Source: Cupriavidus sp. 2SB (GTDB taxonomy: Bacteria; Pseudomonadota; Gammaproteobacteria; Burkholderiales; Burkholderiaceae). From it: DNA of 64,000 bases. Made by a program: the position numbers and the translations under genes. Position 1 is the stretch's first letter; each line of letters begins with the position of its first letter. This document shows positions 26,853 to 35,035 of this stretch, in pieces. The notes beneath the pieces are model-generated. The model had not been told where the DNA came from. It searched no databases and saw nothing but the letters and a program-made list of their open reading frames with translations. The stretch lies in assembly GCF_005503625.1 (NCBI RefSeq), contig NZ_SCMX01000006.1, forward strand, positions 1-64,000. Direction: 5' to 3'.

Positions 26853-26872
26853 GTCGTACGACAAGAATTATA
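26853..26872. promoter_or_regulatory. gudP promoter -10 and palindromic operator
   Basis: The perfect palindrome GTCGTACGAC (26853-26862) lies five bases downstream of a TATAAT on the minus strand (26867-26872), so it would cover the transcription start of gudP-garD. A related site, GTTGTACGAT at 27116-27125, sits on the kdgD side. The symmetry and core are reminiscent of GntR-type operators; no GntR gene is in the window. Confidence 0.55.
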
Positions 26873-27115
26873 GTGATCGGGTTCCCCCTGACACAGCGCG
26901 CGTTTACCCTGAGTCGGTGCACCGCGCCCTCATGCCGTGCATCGCGCCCAAAAACGGCTGCTTTCAATTAGCTTGCGGTCTGGCGGGTGATGCACCCCTT
27001 CCGCACGGTATGCCGAAATGGACCTGGCAAGGTGCCCGGATGACAGGTTAGCAGCAACCTGAACACGGGGTTTTCCCTCAAATCCGACCGTATTGCTTGC
27101 ATGGTCAAGTTGATA

Positions 27116-27125
27116 GTTGTACGAT
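27116..27125. promoter_or_regulatory. Second copy of the putative sugar-acid operator, kdgD side
   Basis: GTTGTACGAT shares eight of ten bases, including the GTACGA core, with the palindrome at 26853-26862. It is 100 bases upstream of the kdgD start. The 434-base divergent region between gudP and kdgD contains no gene. Confidence 0.4.
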
Positions 27126-27225
27126 GACTTATCTCGAAGCCATCGACACGGTGGAACGAGCTACAAGACGCCCTTGTTCCACCCCAACATCACTATTTCG
27201 CCATGTGGCGATCAGGAAGAGCGAC

Positions 27226-28140
27226 ATGACTACTCCGCAAGAACTCAAGCAGATCATCTCCGAGGGCCTGCTCTCGTTCCCCATTACCGATTTCGACAAG
27301 CAAGGCAACTTCCGCGCCGATACCTACGCAGAGCGCCTGGAATGGCTGGCCCCGTACGGCGCCACCGCCCTGTTTGCCGCTGGCGGCACGGGTGAGTTCT
27401 TCTCGCTGACGCAGCAGGATTACTCCAACGTGATCCGCACGGCGGTGGAAACCTGCCGTGGCAAGGTGCCCATCCTGGCCGGCGCCGGTGGCCCGACCCG
27501 CGTGGCCATCGAGTACGCGAAGGAAGCCGAGCGCCTGGGCGCCCACGGCATCCTGCTGATGCCGCATTACCTGACCGAAGCCAGCGAAGACGGCATCGCC
27601 AACCATATCGAAGAAGTCTGCAAGGCCACCAAGTGCGGCGTGATCGTGTACAACCGTGCCAACTCGCGCATCGGTGCGGATCTGCTGGCCAAGGTCGTGG
27701 ACAAGTGCCCGAACCTGATCGGCTTCAAGGACGGCGTGGGTGACATCGAAGCGATGGTGCGCGTGCGCCGCAAGCTGGGCGATCGCCTGTCGTACCTGGG
27801 CGGCCTGCCCACCGCCGAAGTCTACGCCGCCGCCTACAAGGCACTGGGCGTGCCCGTGTACTCGTCGGCCGTGTTCAACTTCATCCCGAAGACCGCGATG
27901 GAGTTCTATCGCGCCATCGCCGCTGACGACCACGCCACGGTGGGTCGCCTGATCGACGACTTCTTCCTGCCGTACCTGGACATCCGCAACCGCAAGCATG
28001 GCTACGCCGTGTCGATCGTCAAGGCCGGCGCCAAGCTGGTGGGCCGCGACGCCGGTCCGGTGCGTGCACCGCTGACCGACCTGACCGAAGAAGAACACGG
28101 CATGCTGGACGCCCTGATCAAGAAGCTCGGACCGCAGTAA
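27226..28140 (+). CDS. kdgD: 5-dehydro-4-deoxyglucarate dehydratase
   Basis: A 304-residue DapA/NAL-superfamily TIM barrel that decarboxylates and dehydrates 5-dehydro-4-deoxy-D-glucarate to 2,5-dioxopentanoate. The Schiff-base lysine is Lys168 in Leu-Ile-Gly-Phe-Lys-Asp-Gly, with Tyr142 (Val-Tyr-Asn-Arg) and the Gly-Gly-Thr-Gly-Glu carboxylate site near residues 53-57. The ATG at 27226 follows AGGAAGAG; upstream in-frame starts give unrelated residues. Together with GarD and GudP it forms the galactarate route to alpha-ketoglutarate; the last enzyme, 2,5-dioxopentanoate dehydrogenase, is not in the window. Confidence 0.95.
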   Translation: MTTPQELKQIISEGLLSFPITDFDKQGNFRADTYAERLEWLAPYGATALFAAGGTGEFFSLTQQDYSNVIRTAVETCRGKVPILAGAGGPTRVAIEYAKEAERLGAHGILLMPHYLTEASEDGIANHIEEVCKATKCGVIVYNRANSRIGADLLAKVVDKCPNLIGFKDGVGDIEAMVRVRRKLGDRLSYLGGLPTAEVYAAAYKALGVPVYSSAVFNFIPKTAMEFYRAIAADDHATVGRLIDDFFLPYLDIRNRKHGYAVSIVKAGAKLVGRDAGPVRAPLTDLTEEEHGMLDALIKKLGPQ

Positions 28141-28179
28141 GCATCCTCGATTTGCGTTGAGTTGTAGTGTTGAAGTTTG

Positions 28180-28206
28180 AAAGCCGGCCTTGTGCCGGCT
28201 TTTTTT
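28180..28206 (+). terminator. kdgD terminator, overlapping the end of the LysR gene
   Basis: AAAGCCGGC (28180-28188) pairs with GCCGGCTTT (28194-28202) and a run of Ts follows. The T-tract runs into the stop codon of the convergent LysR gene, so the two transcription units share their end. Confidence 0.9.
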
Positions 28207-29089
28207 ATTCGCTCGGCGCCTGGCTCTGGCCGAGCGAATCCATCGTCAGATCCACAAGGGCGCGCAAGCGGGCGAGCCGCCGCAGATCCTTGTGAAAGCC
28301 GAACCAGACATCGCGTCCGGGGGGCGCTTCGCCGAGATCGACGCGAACAAGATCCGGCATGACATCGCCCAGCGGACACGGCAGCACCGCGAAACCGCCG
28401 CCCTCGACACACATGCGCGCCTGTACACCCCGGTTGTTGCTGCGATACACGGTGCGCGCCTGCGGCAGCATCCGCCGCGCCCATGCCACGTCTGGCAGCG
28501 CATCGAAAGCCGTATCCATCGTGATGAGTGCCGCGCCCGTCCCGTCTCCTGCACGCGGCGCCACCAGTTCGCGGTGTCCATACAACGCATATTCCATGTG
28601 CATGAGCTTGCGCTGGATAACGTCGGCTTCCTCGAACGGCATGATGCGGAATGCCAGGTCGGCTTCGCGGCGGGCCAGGCTGTGCTGACGCGAATCCGTC
28701 ACCAGTTCCAGTGACACCAGCGGATGTTGCCCAAGAAAACGTGCAAAGACCGGCGTCAGCACATACATGCCGAACCAGTCGGACGACGTAACGCGCAGCG
28801 GCCCCGCCAGCGCATTGCCGTGCCCAGCCAGTGCGCGTGCCAGCCCCAGCGCTTCCTCTTCCATGCGCTCGGCATACACCAGCACGGCGTTGCCCTCATC
28901 GGTCAACACCAGACCTTCGGTGGTGCGGTGGAACAGCAGTTGCCCCACTGCCTCCTCCAGTGTGCGCAAACGGCGTCCCATGGTCGGCTGTGTCTGGCCG
29001 ATGAGCTTCGCAGCGCCGCCAAGCGTCCCGGCTCGTGCGATCGCCAGGAAAATGCGCAGATCACTCCACTCCAGCTTTAGCCCATGCAT
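28205..29089 (-). CDS. LysR-family transcriptional regulator
   Basis: A 294-residue LysR protein: N-terminal winged helix (Leu-Arg-Ile-Phe-Leu-Ala-Ile-Ala-Arg-Ala-Gly-Thr-Leu-Gly-Gly-Ala-Ala-Lys-Leu-Ile-Gly-Gln-Thr-Gln-Pro-Thr-Met-Gly-Arg-Arg-Leu split over residues 12-43) and a C-terminal effector domain. It is divergent from the quinone oxidoreductase gene, 120 bases away, which is its likely target; it is convergent with kdgD and thus less likely to belong to the galactarate genes. An inverted repeat in the shared promoter region is a possible binding site. Confidence 0.87.
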   Translation of the reverse strand: MHGLKLEWSDLRIFLAIARAGTLGGAAKLIGQTQPTMGRRLRTLEEAVGQLLFHRTTEGLVLTDEGNAVLVYAERMEEEALGLARALAGHGNALAGPLRVTSSDWFGMYVLTPVFARFLGQHPLVSLELVTDSRQHSLARREADLAFRIMPFEEADVIQRKLMHMEYALYGHRELVAPRAGDGTGAALITMDTAFDALPDVAWARRMLPQARTVYRSNNRGVQARMCVEGGGFAVLPCPLGDVMPDLVRVDLGEAPPGRDVWFGFHKDLRRLARLRALVDLTMDSLGQSQAPSE

Positions 29090-29123
29090 TTTCGATTGGG
29101 TGCCATTCGATATTGTTGATATT

Positions 29124-29139
29124 CATGCGATTCCGCATG
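29124..29139. promoter_or_regulatory. Inverted repeat between LysR and oxidoreductase genes
   Basis: CATGCG-ATTC-CGCATG is a perfect 6-bp inverted repeat in the 120-base divergent promoter region. It does not have the exact T-N11-A spacing of classic LysR boxes, so binding by the LysR protein is only a possibility. Confidence 0.35.
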
Positions 29140-29209
29140 GCACATGATGAATGCCACGACACGCGGAATGCAAGACCGCATCGCGTGATGACCGAAAGGA
29201 AGGCAGAAC

Positions 29210-30202
29210 ATGACATCGACCATGCAAGCTCTGGTGCTGAATCAATACGGCGGCCCACTCGTATCCACCACACTGCAGCGGCCCGAACCGGGTCCGGGAC
29301 AGGTGCTGGTGCGCATCGCAGCGAGCGGCCTCAATCCGCTCGACACCAAGATCCGCGCTGGCGCCGCCGCGCACGCCCGGCATCCGTTGCCACTCATACT
29401 CGGCATCGACATGGCCGGCACCGTGGAAGCGATTGGCGCGGGCGTAACGGCTTTTCGTCCGGGCGACGAGGTCTACGGCATGACTGGCGGCGTGGGCGGC
29501 ATCCAGGGCTCTCTTGCCCAGTACGCAGCCGTCGACGCCGCCCTGCTGGCCCGCAAGCCGCGCAACCTGTCGATGCGAGAGGCCGCCGCGTTGCCGCTGG
29601 CCTTCATCACAGCCTATGCGGGCATCGTCGATCGTGCACACCTTGGGGCCGGTCAGACCGTGCTCGTGCAGGGCGGTGCCGGCGGCGTCGGACATATCGC
29701 GGTGCAACTGGCGCGTGCTCTCGGTGCGTCGGTATTCGCCACTGCCAGTGCGAAGGATCTCGATCTGGTCGCCGAACTGGGCGCGACGCCCATCGACTAT
29801 CGCGCGCAGACGGTTGAGCAGTACGTGGCCGAGTTGACCCAGGGCGAAGGATTCGATCTCGTTGTCGACACGGTCGGCGGCCCCACGCTCGATGCCTCAT
29901 TCGCCGCTGTCAGGCACTTCGGCCATGTGGTCAGCGCGCTGGGGTGGGGAACGCATGCGCTGGCGCCGCTGTCCTTCCGCGAAGCCACCTACTCCGGTGT
30001 GTTCACGCTGTATCCGCTATTGACCGGCAAGCTGCGTGCGCATCATGGCGAGATGTTGGCCGAGGCCACGCGTTTGGCGGAATGCGGACAGTTGCGTCCC
30101 GTCGTGGATCCGCGGCGCTTCACGATGGTCCAGGCAGAGCAGGCTTACGAAGTCGTTGCGGGGGGCACGGCACGCGCCAAGATCGTGGTCGAACTGGATT
30201 GA
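29210..30202 (+). CDS. Zinc-independent NADPH:quinone oxidoreductase (MDR superfamily)
   Basis: A 330-residue medium-chain dehydrogenase with the GroES-like N-terminal half (Gly-Leu-Asn-Pro-Leu-Asp-Thr-Lys), the Gly-Ile-Asp-Met-Ala-Gly-Thr-Val segment, and the nucleotide-binding motif Gly-Gly-Ala-Gly-Gly-Val-Gly near residue 160. The cysteine and histidine zinc ligands of alcohol dehydrogenases are absent, which places it with quinone/enone reductases. It probably reduces quinones or alkenals with NADPH. The divergent LysR gene probably controls it. Confidence 0.87.
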   Translation: MTSTMQALVLNQYGGPLVSTTLQRPEPGPGQVLVRIAASGLNPLDTKIRAGAAAHARHPLPLILGIDMAGTVEAIGAGVTAFRPGDEVYGMTGGVGGIQGSLAQYAAVDAALLARKPRNLSMREAAALPLAFITAYAGIVDRAHLGAGQTVLVQGGAGGVGHIAVQLARALGASVFATASAKDLDLVAELGATPIDYRAQTVEQYVAELTQGEGFDLVVDTVGGPTLDASFAAVRHFGHVVSALGWGTHALAPLSFREATYSGVFTLYPLLTGKLRAHHGEMLAEATRLAECGQLRPVVDPRRFTMVQAEQAYEVVAGGTARAKIVVELD

Positions 30203-30521
30203 AGGCGTCACGGTCAAGCATTGGCATGGCACCGTTCCGGCCCATTCCAGCGCACCAACTTGCAACGTGCGATGCGTCATTCCGGTGAATTCAGCGTATG
30301 TGCCATTTGCCAGGACCGGCTTTACGCACCAAACCGGCTGGCCCGAAACCTGCTCAGTGCATAGCGAAGAGTAGAAGCGTTCAACCGCCCCATCCCTTCT
30401 TTCCGAAGGGCGGCAGGAAATTGCTCTTGATGTCCGCGCCACGGCGGAGATCGAGAGCCTTGTCCTGGCATCCCGCTCCCCCGTCGGCCGGCCCGTTCAC
30501 CTTTCCTGAACCCGGAACGAC
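30203..30521. other. Intergenic stretch without a recognised gene
   Basis: About 320 bases between the oxidoreductase and the dioxygenase. It holds a small hairpin CCCTTC/GAAGGG at 30394-30410 without a T-tract and nothing else I can name; the promoter of the dioxygenase gene must lie here. Confidence 0.5.
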
Positions 30522-31514
30522 ATGACTGACACCACCCTCCCCCTTCACGAACTGGCCCGCGAATCGCGCATGGGCGCGCATGGCTTCGAGACCGATGCGC
30601 GCGAGATCCGGCGCATCGACCTGTCGGACTTCGACCAGCGCAAGGCGGAGATCAGCGACCAGCTCTGGCAGGCCGCCACCGATATCGGCTTCTTCCAGCT
30701 TGAAAACCACGGCATCGAACTGGCCGCCGCGCGTGAGGCCTTTGCGATGACCGAACGGTTCTTCGCGCTGCCCGATTCGGTAAAGGCCCAGTATCCGCTG
30801 CAGAAGGCCAACAACGCCGGATGGGAATCGCGCGCGCAGGTGCGTCCCTCCACGGGAACGCCGGACCAGAAAGAGTCATATCAAATCACGCGGCCGCATA
30901 TGGCACCGCTATGGCCGACTGACGAAGAACTGGCAGGCTTCCAGGCCACGATGCTGGCCTTCGAGCGGCAAGCCTGGGAAGTGGGCATGAAGGTGCTGTC
31001 GTGCTTTGCGGACAAACTCGGCTTCGACAGCGACTTCTTCACGCGTGCGCATGACCCGTCCGCGCCCGACTACCAGAGCACGCTGCGCCTGCTCCACTAC
31101 TACGCCATCCCGCCCGAAGCGCAGGACAAGCTCGAACTGTGGCGCGCTGGCGCGCACACCGATTTCGATTGCCTGACGCTGCTGTTCCAACGGCAGGGTC
31201 AAGGTGGCCTGCAGGTTTGCCCCGGCAAGGAAATGGAAGCGCAGGCATGGACCCCGATCCCGCCCGACGAGGACGTCATCACCTGCAACATCGGCGACAT
31301 GCTGATGCGCTGGAGCGACGACCGCCTGCCTTCGAATTTCCATCGCGTACGCAATCCAGTACCGGGCGAATACATGGGACCGCGCTACAGCCTGGCGTTC
31401 TTCTGCCAGGCCAACCGCAACGCCATGATCGAAGGCCCGTCAAAGTTGTATCCGGCGATCACCGCGGGGGAGTTCCTGAAGCAACGGGTGGCGGCTAATT
31501 TCAAGGCTTATTGA
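30522..31514 (+). CDS. 2-oxoglutarate/Fe(II)-dependent dioxygenase (isopenicillin-N-synthase-like)
   Basis: A 330-residue enzyme with an N-terminal DIOX_N domain (Ile-Gly-Phe-Phe-Gln-Leu-Glu-Asn-His-Gly-Ile) and a double-stranded beta-helix core. The iron ligands are His212-x-Asp214 and His274, and the 2-oxoglutarate site is Arg288-x-Ser290. All residues are intact, so an active oxygenase is expected. The substrate is unknown; relatives act on small organic acids, amino acids or antibiotics. It is a single-gene unit followed by a cluster of hairpins. Confidence 0.88.
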   Translation: MTDTTLPLHELARESRMGAHGFETDAREIRRIDLSDFDQRKAEISDQLWQAATDIGFFQLENHGIELAAAREAFAMTERFFALPDSVKAQYPLQKANNAGWESRAQVRPSTGTPDQKESYQITRPHMAPLWPTDEELAGFQATMLAFERQAWEVGMKVLSCFADKLGFDSDFFTRAHDPSAPDYQSTLRLLHYYAIPPEAQDKLELWRAGAHTDFDCLTLLFQRQGQGGLQVCPGKEMEAQAWTPIPPDEDVITCNIGDMLMRWSDDRLPSNFHRVRNPVPGEYMGPRYSLAFFCQANRNAMIEGPSKLYPAITAGEFLKQRVAANFKAY

Positions 31515-31534
31515 TTCAAGCACCGATGGGCTTG

Positions 31535-31565
31535 CTCCCCTCTCCCATGCAGTGGGAGAGGGGAG
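31535..31565. repeat. Dispersed REP-like inverted repeat
   Basis: CTCCCCTCTCCCA (31535-31547) and TGGGAGAGGGGAG (31553-31565) form a perfect 13-bp hairpin around TGCAG. A close relative lies at 62954-62980, so this is a dispersed intergenic element. Confidence 0.75.
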
Positions 31566-31601
31566 AAAAACAGGGCAAACACAAACCAAACCCCCAACAA
31601 A

Positions 31602-31631
31602 AAACCCCACGCTTTCTCAAGCGTGGGGTTT
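31602..31631. terminator. Bidirectional terminator with a second hairpin
   Basis: AAACCCCACGCTT (31602-31614) pairs perfectly with AAGCGTGGGGTTT (31619-31631) around TCTC. A second hairpin, GTCCACC-CGAA-GGTGGAC, follows at 31638-31655. They lie between the convergent dioxygenase and HU-tail genes. Confidence 0.8.
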
Positions 31632-31681
31632 CAAGCCGTCCACCCGAAGGTGGACAGGCGACTACCAAAGGGATCGGGCTA

Positions 31682-32143
31682 TCAGGCCGCAGCGTCCTTC
31701 AGCTTCTTCAGCGGACGGACCTTGACCTTGACGCTGGCCGGCTTGGCCGGGAACCAACGCTCTTCACCCGTGAACGGGTCCTTGCCGAAGCGCTTCTTCT
31801 TGGCCGGCACTTGTTGTGCGGTGACCTTCAGCAGGCCCGGCAGCGTGAATTCGCCAGCGCCCTTCTTGTTCAGCGCGCTAACGATGGTGTTTTCGAGATG
31901 GGCCAGAACCGTCTTCACGGCCTTGGCTTCGAGCTGGGTTTGCGCTACCAGGTGAGCGACCAGGCTCGACTTGTTGAAGGTGTCCTTCAGCGGCTTCGGA
32001 GTCGGAGCAGCGGCCGGAGCAGCCTTCTTGGCCGGAGCGGCGGCCTTCTTTGCGGCAGCCTTTACGGGTGCCTTGGTTGCTGCTGCCTTCTTGGCAGGAG
32101 CCTTGGTTGCAGTCTTCGCGGTCGGTTTCGCTTTGGTCGCCAT
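31682..32143 (-). CDS. HU-family DNA-binding protein with a Lys/Ala-rich N-terminal tail
   Basis: A 153-residue nucleoid protein. Residues 1-50 are Ala-Lys-Pro repeats (Ala-Pro-Ala-Lys-Lys-Ala-Ala-Ala and variants) resembling the C-terminal tail of eukaryotic histone H1. From about residue 55 comes an HU/IHF-like domain (Lys-Ser-Ser-Leu-Val-Ala-His-Leu ... Gly-Ala-Gly-Glu-Phe-Thr-Leu-Pro-Gly-Leu-Leu-Lys-Val ... Arg-Phe-Gly-Lys-Asp-Pro-Phe-Thr-Gly-Glu). The start at 32143 avoids a poorly coding upstream extension. A classic HU gene sits 6 kb away, so this is a second, tailed nucleoid protein. Confidence 0.85.
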   Translation of the reverse strand: MATKAKPTAKTATKAPAKKAAATKAPVKAAAKKAAAPAKKAAPAAAPTPKPLKDTFNKSSLVAHLVAQTQLEAKAVKTVLAHLENTIVSALNKKGAGEFTLPGLLKVTAQQVPAKKKRFGKDPFTGEERWFPAKPASVKVKVRPLKKLKDAAA

Positions 32144-32419
32144 GTCGATATACGAGAGTTGAAGATTGTCGTTCCGGCCGATTCGCAATCACTGCCTGAC
32201 GCTAGTCGTTTGCAGAGTCGTGAACCATGCTGGCCGGCACGCACTGAATCATAGCGGAAACGGCCAGAAGTAAAGGGGTTTTCTCACATGCGGCAGGTCA
32301 AACCAAGTAAAAACCCCGTGTTTTGTCGCTGCTTTGCGTCAGGAAACTCTCTGCGGAGCGCTACGTACCCCCACTTTCGCGTCTGACAGACGCTGCAAAC
32401 GCGCAAAAGTTTCCGCGAA

Positions 32420-32917
32420 TCAATGCGCGTGCGCAGCCATCGCGTCTCGTGTTTCGTGCGCCAGGCCCAGTGCAAAAGCGGTTTCCGCCACGAGGAAAAG
32501 CGGGCCGACCAGCAACCCGACAAGGTCGTCGACGAAAGCCGGCTTGCGTCCCTCGTAGTAATGCCCCACGAACTGGATGATCCAGCCGAGCACGAACAGA
32601 CCGATGCCGCTGGCCAGCCATGCCGTCGTGGAAAACGTCGCGATCCACGCGCCTGCCCAGACGAACGCCGCGAGGATCACAGCCATCGCCACGCCGAATC
32701 CGAGCGACAGCCGCAGATAGAACAGGCAAGCGAGTGCGTAGACGACGATGGCCGGTGTCAGTGCCACGCCCCCCTCGCCCAGCGGCATTGCAGGGCGTCC
32801 CAGCAGCGCGGTCACGGCCAGCACGATCATCGGGATACCTACGAAGTGGGTGACGACGTTGCGTGAGTCGCGGTGATAGGCGGCGTACTGGGACAGATGA
32901 TCGATCAGGGTTTTCAC
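32420..32917 (-). CDS. DUF962 / Mpo1-like membrane protein
   Basis: A 165-residue protein with four membrane segments. The family's histidine pattern is present: Tyr-His-Arg-Asp-Ser-Arg-Asn-Val-Val-Thr-His-Phe-Val-Gly-Ile-Pro at residues 14-29, and Val-Gly-His-Tyr-Tyr-Glu-Gly-Arg-Lys-Pro-Ala near residue 118. Yeast Mpo1 of this family is an Fe-dependent 2-hydroxy fatty acid dioxygenase, so a lipid oxidation role is possible. The gene is alone, with an ordinary gap on each side. Confidence 0.85.
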   Translation of the reverse strand: MKTLIDHLSQYAAYHRDSRNVVTHFVGIPMIVLAVTALLGRPAMPLGEGGVALTPAIVVYALACLFYLRLSLGFGVAMAVILAAFVWAGAWIATFSTTAWLASGIGLFVLGWIIQFVGHYYEGRKPAFVDDLVGLLVGPLFLVAETAFALGLAHETRDAMAAHAH

Positions 32918-33093
32918 GTGGGGTCTCCTGGAATGTATGCCGGTCTCGAATGCTGCAACGTAGCGAAACCACGATGCCCGCCGGGTTTTGAGGTCGATTT
33001 ATAGTAGTCACGCGAAAAGCGCTGCGGAATAGCAAAAACCCGGCGTTAACCCGCCGTTCGAGGCACTCCACTAATCTTCCTTCTCCCCTCGCC

Positions 33094-33990
33094 ATGCTCG
33101 ACGCCGACCAGATACCTGCCCTGACTGCCGATCAACGCGAAGCGTGGCTGCGGCGCATCGGCTTCGATCAGCCCACGCCACCGACGCTGGAAACCCTCGA
33201 CGCGTTGATCGCCAGCCATCTGCGGCATCTGCCATTCGAGAACCTGAACTCGCTGACAGGTCGCCGCGTAGCCATCGACCTGCCGTCAGTCTTGGAGAAG
33301 CTCGTGTATCAGGGCCGCGGGGGCTACTGCTTCGAACTCAACACGCTTTTCTGCGCGGGCCTGAAATCGCTGGGTTTTTGCGTAACGCCGCTGGCCGCGC
33401 GCGTGCGCTGGAACATGCCGGCCTCGGCACGCACAGGCTTGACGCACATGCTGTTGCGCGTGGAAGTGGCCCACGAAAGCCATATTGCCGATGTCGGGTT
33501 CGGTGGTCCCACGCCCGCATTTGCGCTGCCGCTGTCTTCGCCGATCGCGCCGCAGAAGCTCCATCGGCTGCAACCTGTGCCACCTGCAGAGGCTGGCGCA
33601 GCCTTTCACCTGTACGACATGACCGTCGGCGATGGCGGGGAAACGGCGGACGCCGACGCATGGCGCGTCATGTATCGCTTCGACCTGACACCGCAGCCGC
33701 AAATCGATTACGTGGCCCGCAACTGGTACGTGTCCACCCATCCGGAGAGCCACTTCACAACGACGCTGATGGCGGCCCGCATCGAGCCCGATGGCACACG
33801 GCTCGCATTGGCGAACGCCGATTTCACCGAGCGCACCTCGGACGGACAGGTCCGCAAGCAGGTGCTGTCTTCCGCCGCGGCCGTGATCGAGTTGCTCACC
33901 GGGCGCTTCGGCATCCGCCTGGACGACGACCTTCGCGCCGCCCTGACGGCACGCTTGCCCGAGATCCTCCCGGCATACCGCACAACCTGA
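33094..33990 (+). CDS. nat: Arylamine N-acetyltransferase
   Basis: A 298-residue NAT that moves an acetyl group from acetyl-CoA to arylamines, hydrazines or related amines. The catalytic triad is visible: Cys79 (Arg-Gly-Gly-Tyr-Cys-Phe-Glu-Leu-Asn), His118 (Thr-His-Met-Leu-Leu) and Asp133 (Ile-Ala-Asp-Val-Gly-Phe-Gly-Gly). Length is normal. It is a single gene; its physiological substrate is unknown. Confidence 0.93.
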   Translation: MLDADQIPALTADQREAWLRRIGFDQPTPPTLETLDALIASHLRHLPFENLNSLTGRRVAIDLPSVLEKLVYQGRGGYCFELNTLFCAGLKSLGFCVTPLAARVRWNMPASARTGLTHMLLRVEVAHESHIADVGFGGPTPAFALPLSSPIAPQKLHRLQPVPPAEAGAAFHLYDMTVGDGGETADADAWRVMYRFDLTPQPQIDYVARNWYVSTHPESHFTTTLMAARIEPDGTRLALANADFTERTSDGQVRKQVLSSAAAVIELLTGRFGIRLDDDLRAALTARLPEILPAYRTT

Positions 33991-34186
33991 ACCGACGAAC
34001 CGAAATTCTGCGCTGCAGGATGTAGCCATGCATCGCGCGCATTGCCCGCAGAACATTTGCTGATAACGGGTCGGTCGCGGCCCTTGGCCGGTGGACTGAG
34101 CGGCGGGTGGTTGCCCATAATGTTCCGGCTCATTCACGAATCAGGTGGCGGCCAGGACCGCTGCCATCCATCAGGAGACATCCACC

Positions 34187-34951
34187 ATGTCATTGTTCGA
34201 TCTGTCGGGCAAGGTAGCCATCATCACGGGTTCTTCGCGCGGTATTGGCCGCGCCATCGCCGAGCAACTGGCCGTGCAGGGTGCCAAAGTCGTCATTTCC
34301 TCGCGCAAGATCGAAGGCTGCCAGGAAGTGGCCGACGCCATCAATGCGAAGCACGGCGCGGGCACGGCGCTGGCGGTTGCGGCCAATATCTCGTCGAAGG
34401 AAGCACTGCAGCATCTGGTGGACGAGACCAACCGCGTGTTTGGCCGCGTGGACGTGCTGGTCTGCAATGCGGCATCTAACCCTTACTACGGGCCGATGAG
34501 CGGCGTCACGGACGAGCAGTTCCGCAAGGTGCTCGACAACAACGTGATTTCCAATCACTGGCTGATCCAGATGGTGGCGCCGCAGATGATTGATCGAAAG
34601 GATGGTTCGATCATCATCGTGTCGTCCATTGGCGGCCTGCGTGGGTCGCCTACGATTGGCGTCTACAACGTCTCGAAGGCCGCCGACTTCCAACTCGCCC
34701 GCAACCTCGCCGTGGAGTTCGGGCCGCACAACGTGCGCGTGAACTGCATCGCCCCGGGCCTGATCAAGACGGACTTCGCGCGCGCCCTTTGGGAAGATCC
34801 GGTCCGCTACAAGCAATCCACGGAAAACGCCCCGCTGCGCCGCATTGGCGAGCCGGTGGAGATTGCCGGTGCTGCATGCTTCCTGGCATCGGCAGCCAGC
34901 ACGTTCATGACCGGACAGGCGATGGTCGTGGACGGTGGCGTGACAATCTGA
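34187..34951 (+). CDS. Short-chain dehydrogenase/reductase
   Basis: A 254-residue classical SDR: Rossmann motif Thr-Gly-Ser-Ser-Arg-Gly-Ile-Gly (14-21), Asn-Ala-Ala near 94-96, and catalytic Ser147, Tyr160 and Lys164. The Arg in the loop after beta-2 (Ser-Ser-Arg-Lys) suggests NADP(H). The start has CAGGAG upstream. The acyl-CoA ligase begins 84 bases after its stop on the same strand, so a shared acyl or hydroxyacyl pathway is likely, for example 3-hydroxyacyl-CoA oxidation (inference). Confidence 0.88.
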   Translation: MSLFDLSGKVAIITGSSRGIGRAIAEQLAVQGAKVVISSRKIEGCQEVADAINAKHGAGTALAVAANISSKEALQHLVDETNRVFGRVDVLVCNAASNPYYGPMSGVTDEQFRKVLDNNVISNHWLIQMVAPQMIDRKDGSIIIVSSIGGLRGSPTIGVYNVSKAADFQLARNLAVEFGPHNVRVNCIAPGLIKTDFARALWEDPVRYKQSTENAPLRRIGEPVEIAGAACFLASAASTFMTGQAMVVDGGVTI

Positions 34952-35035
34952 GTCGTTACCTGAGTGACCTGGGGAGGGCCGCCGCCCGGCTGCCCTCCTG
35001 CTCGTTCATGGGCAGTTTCTCGCGGGAGGCCATGC

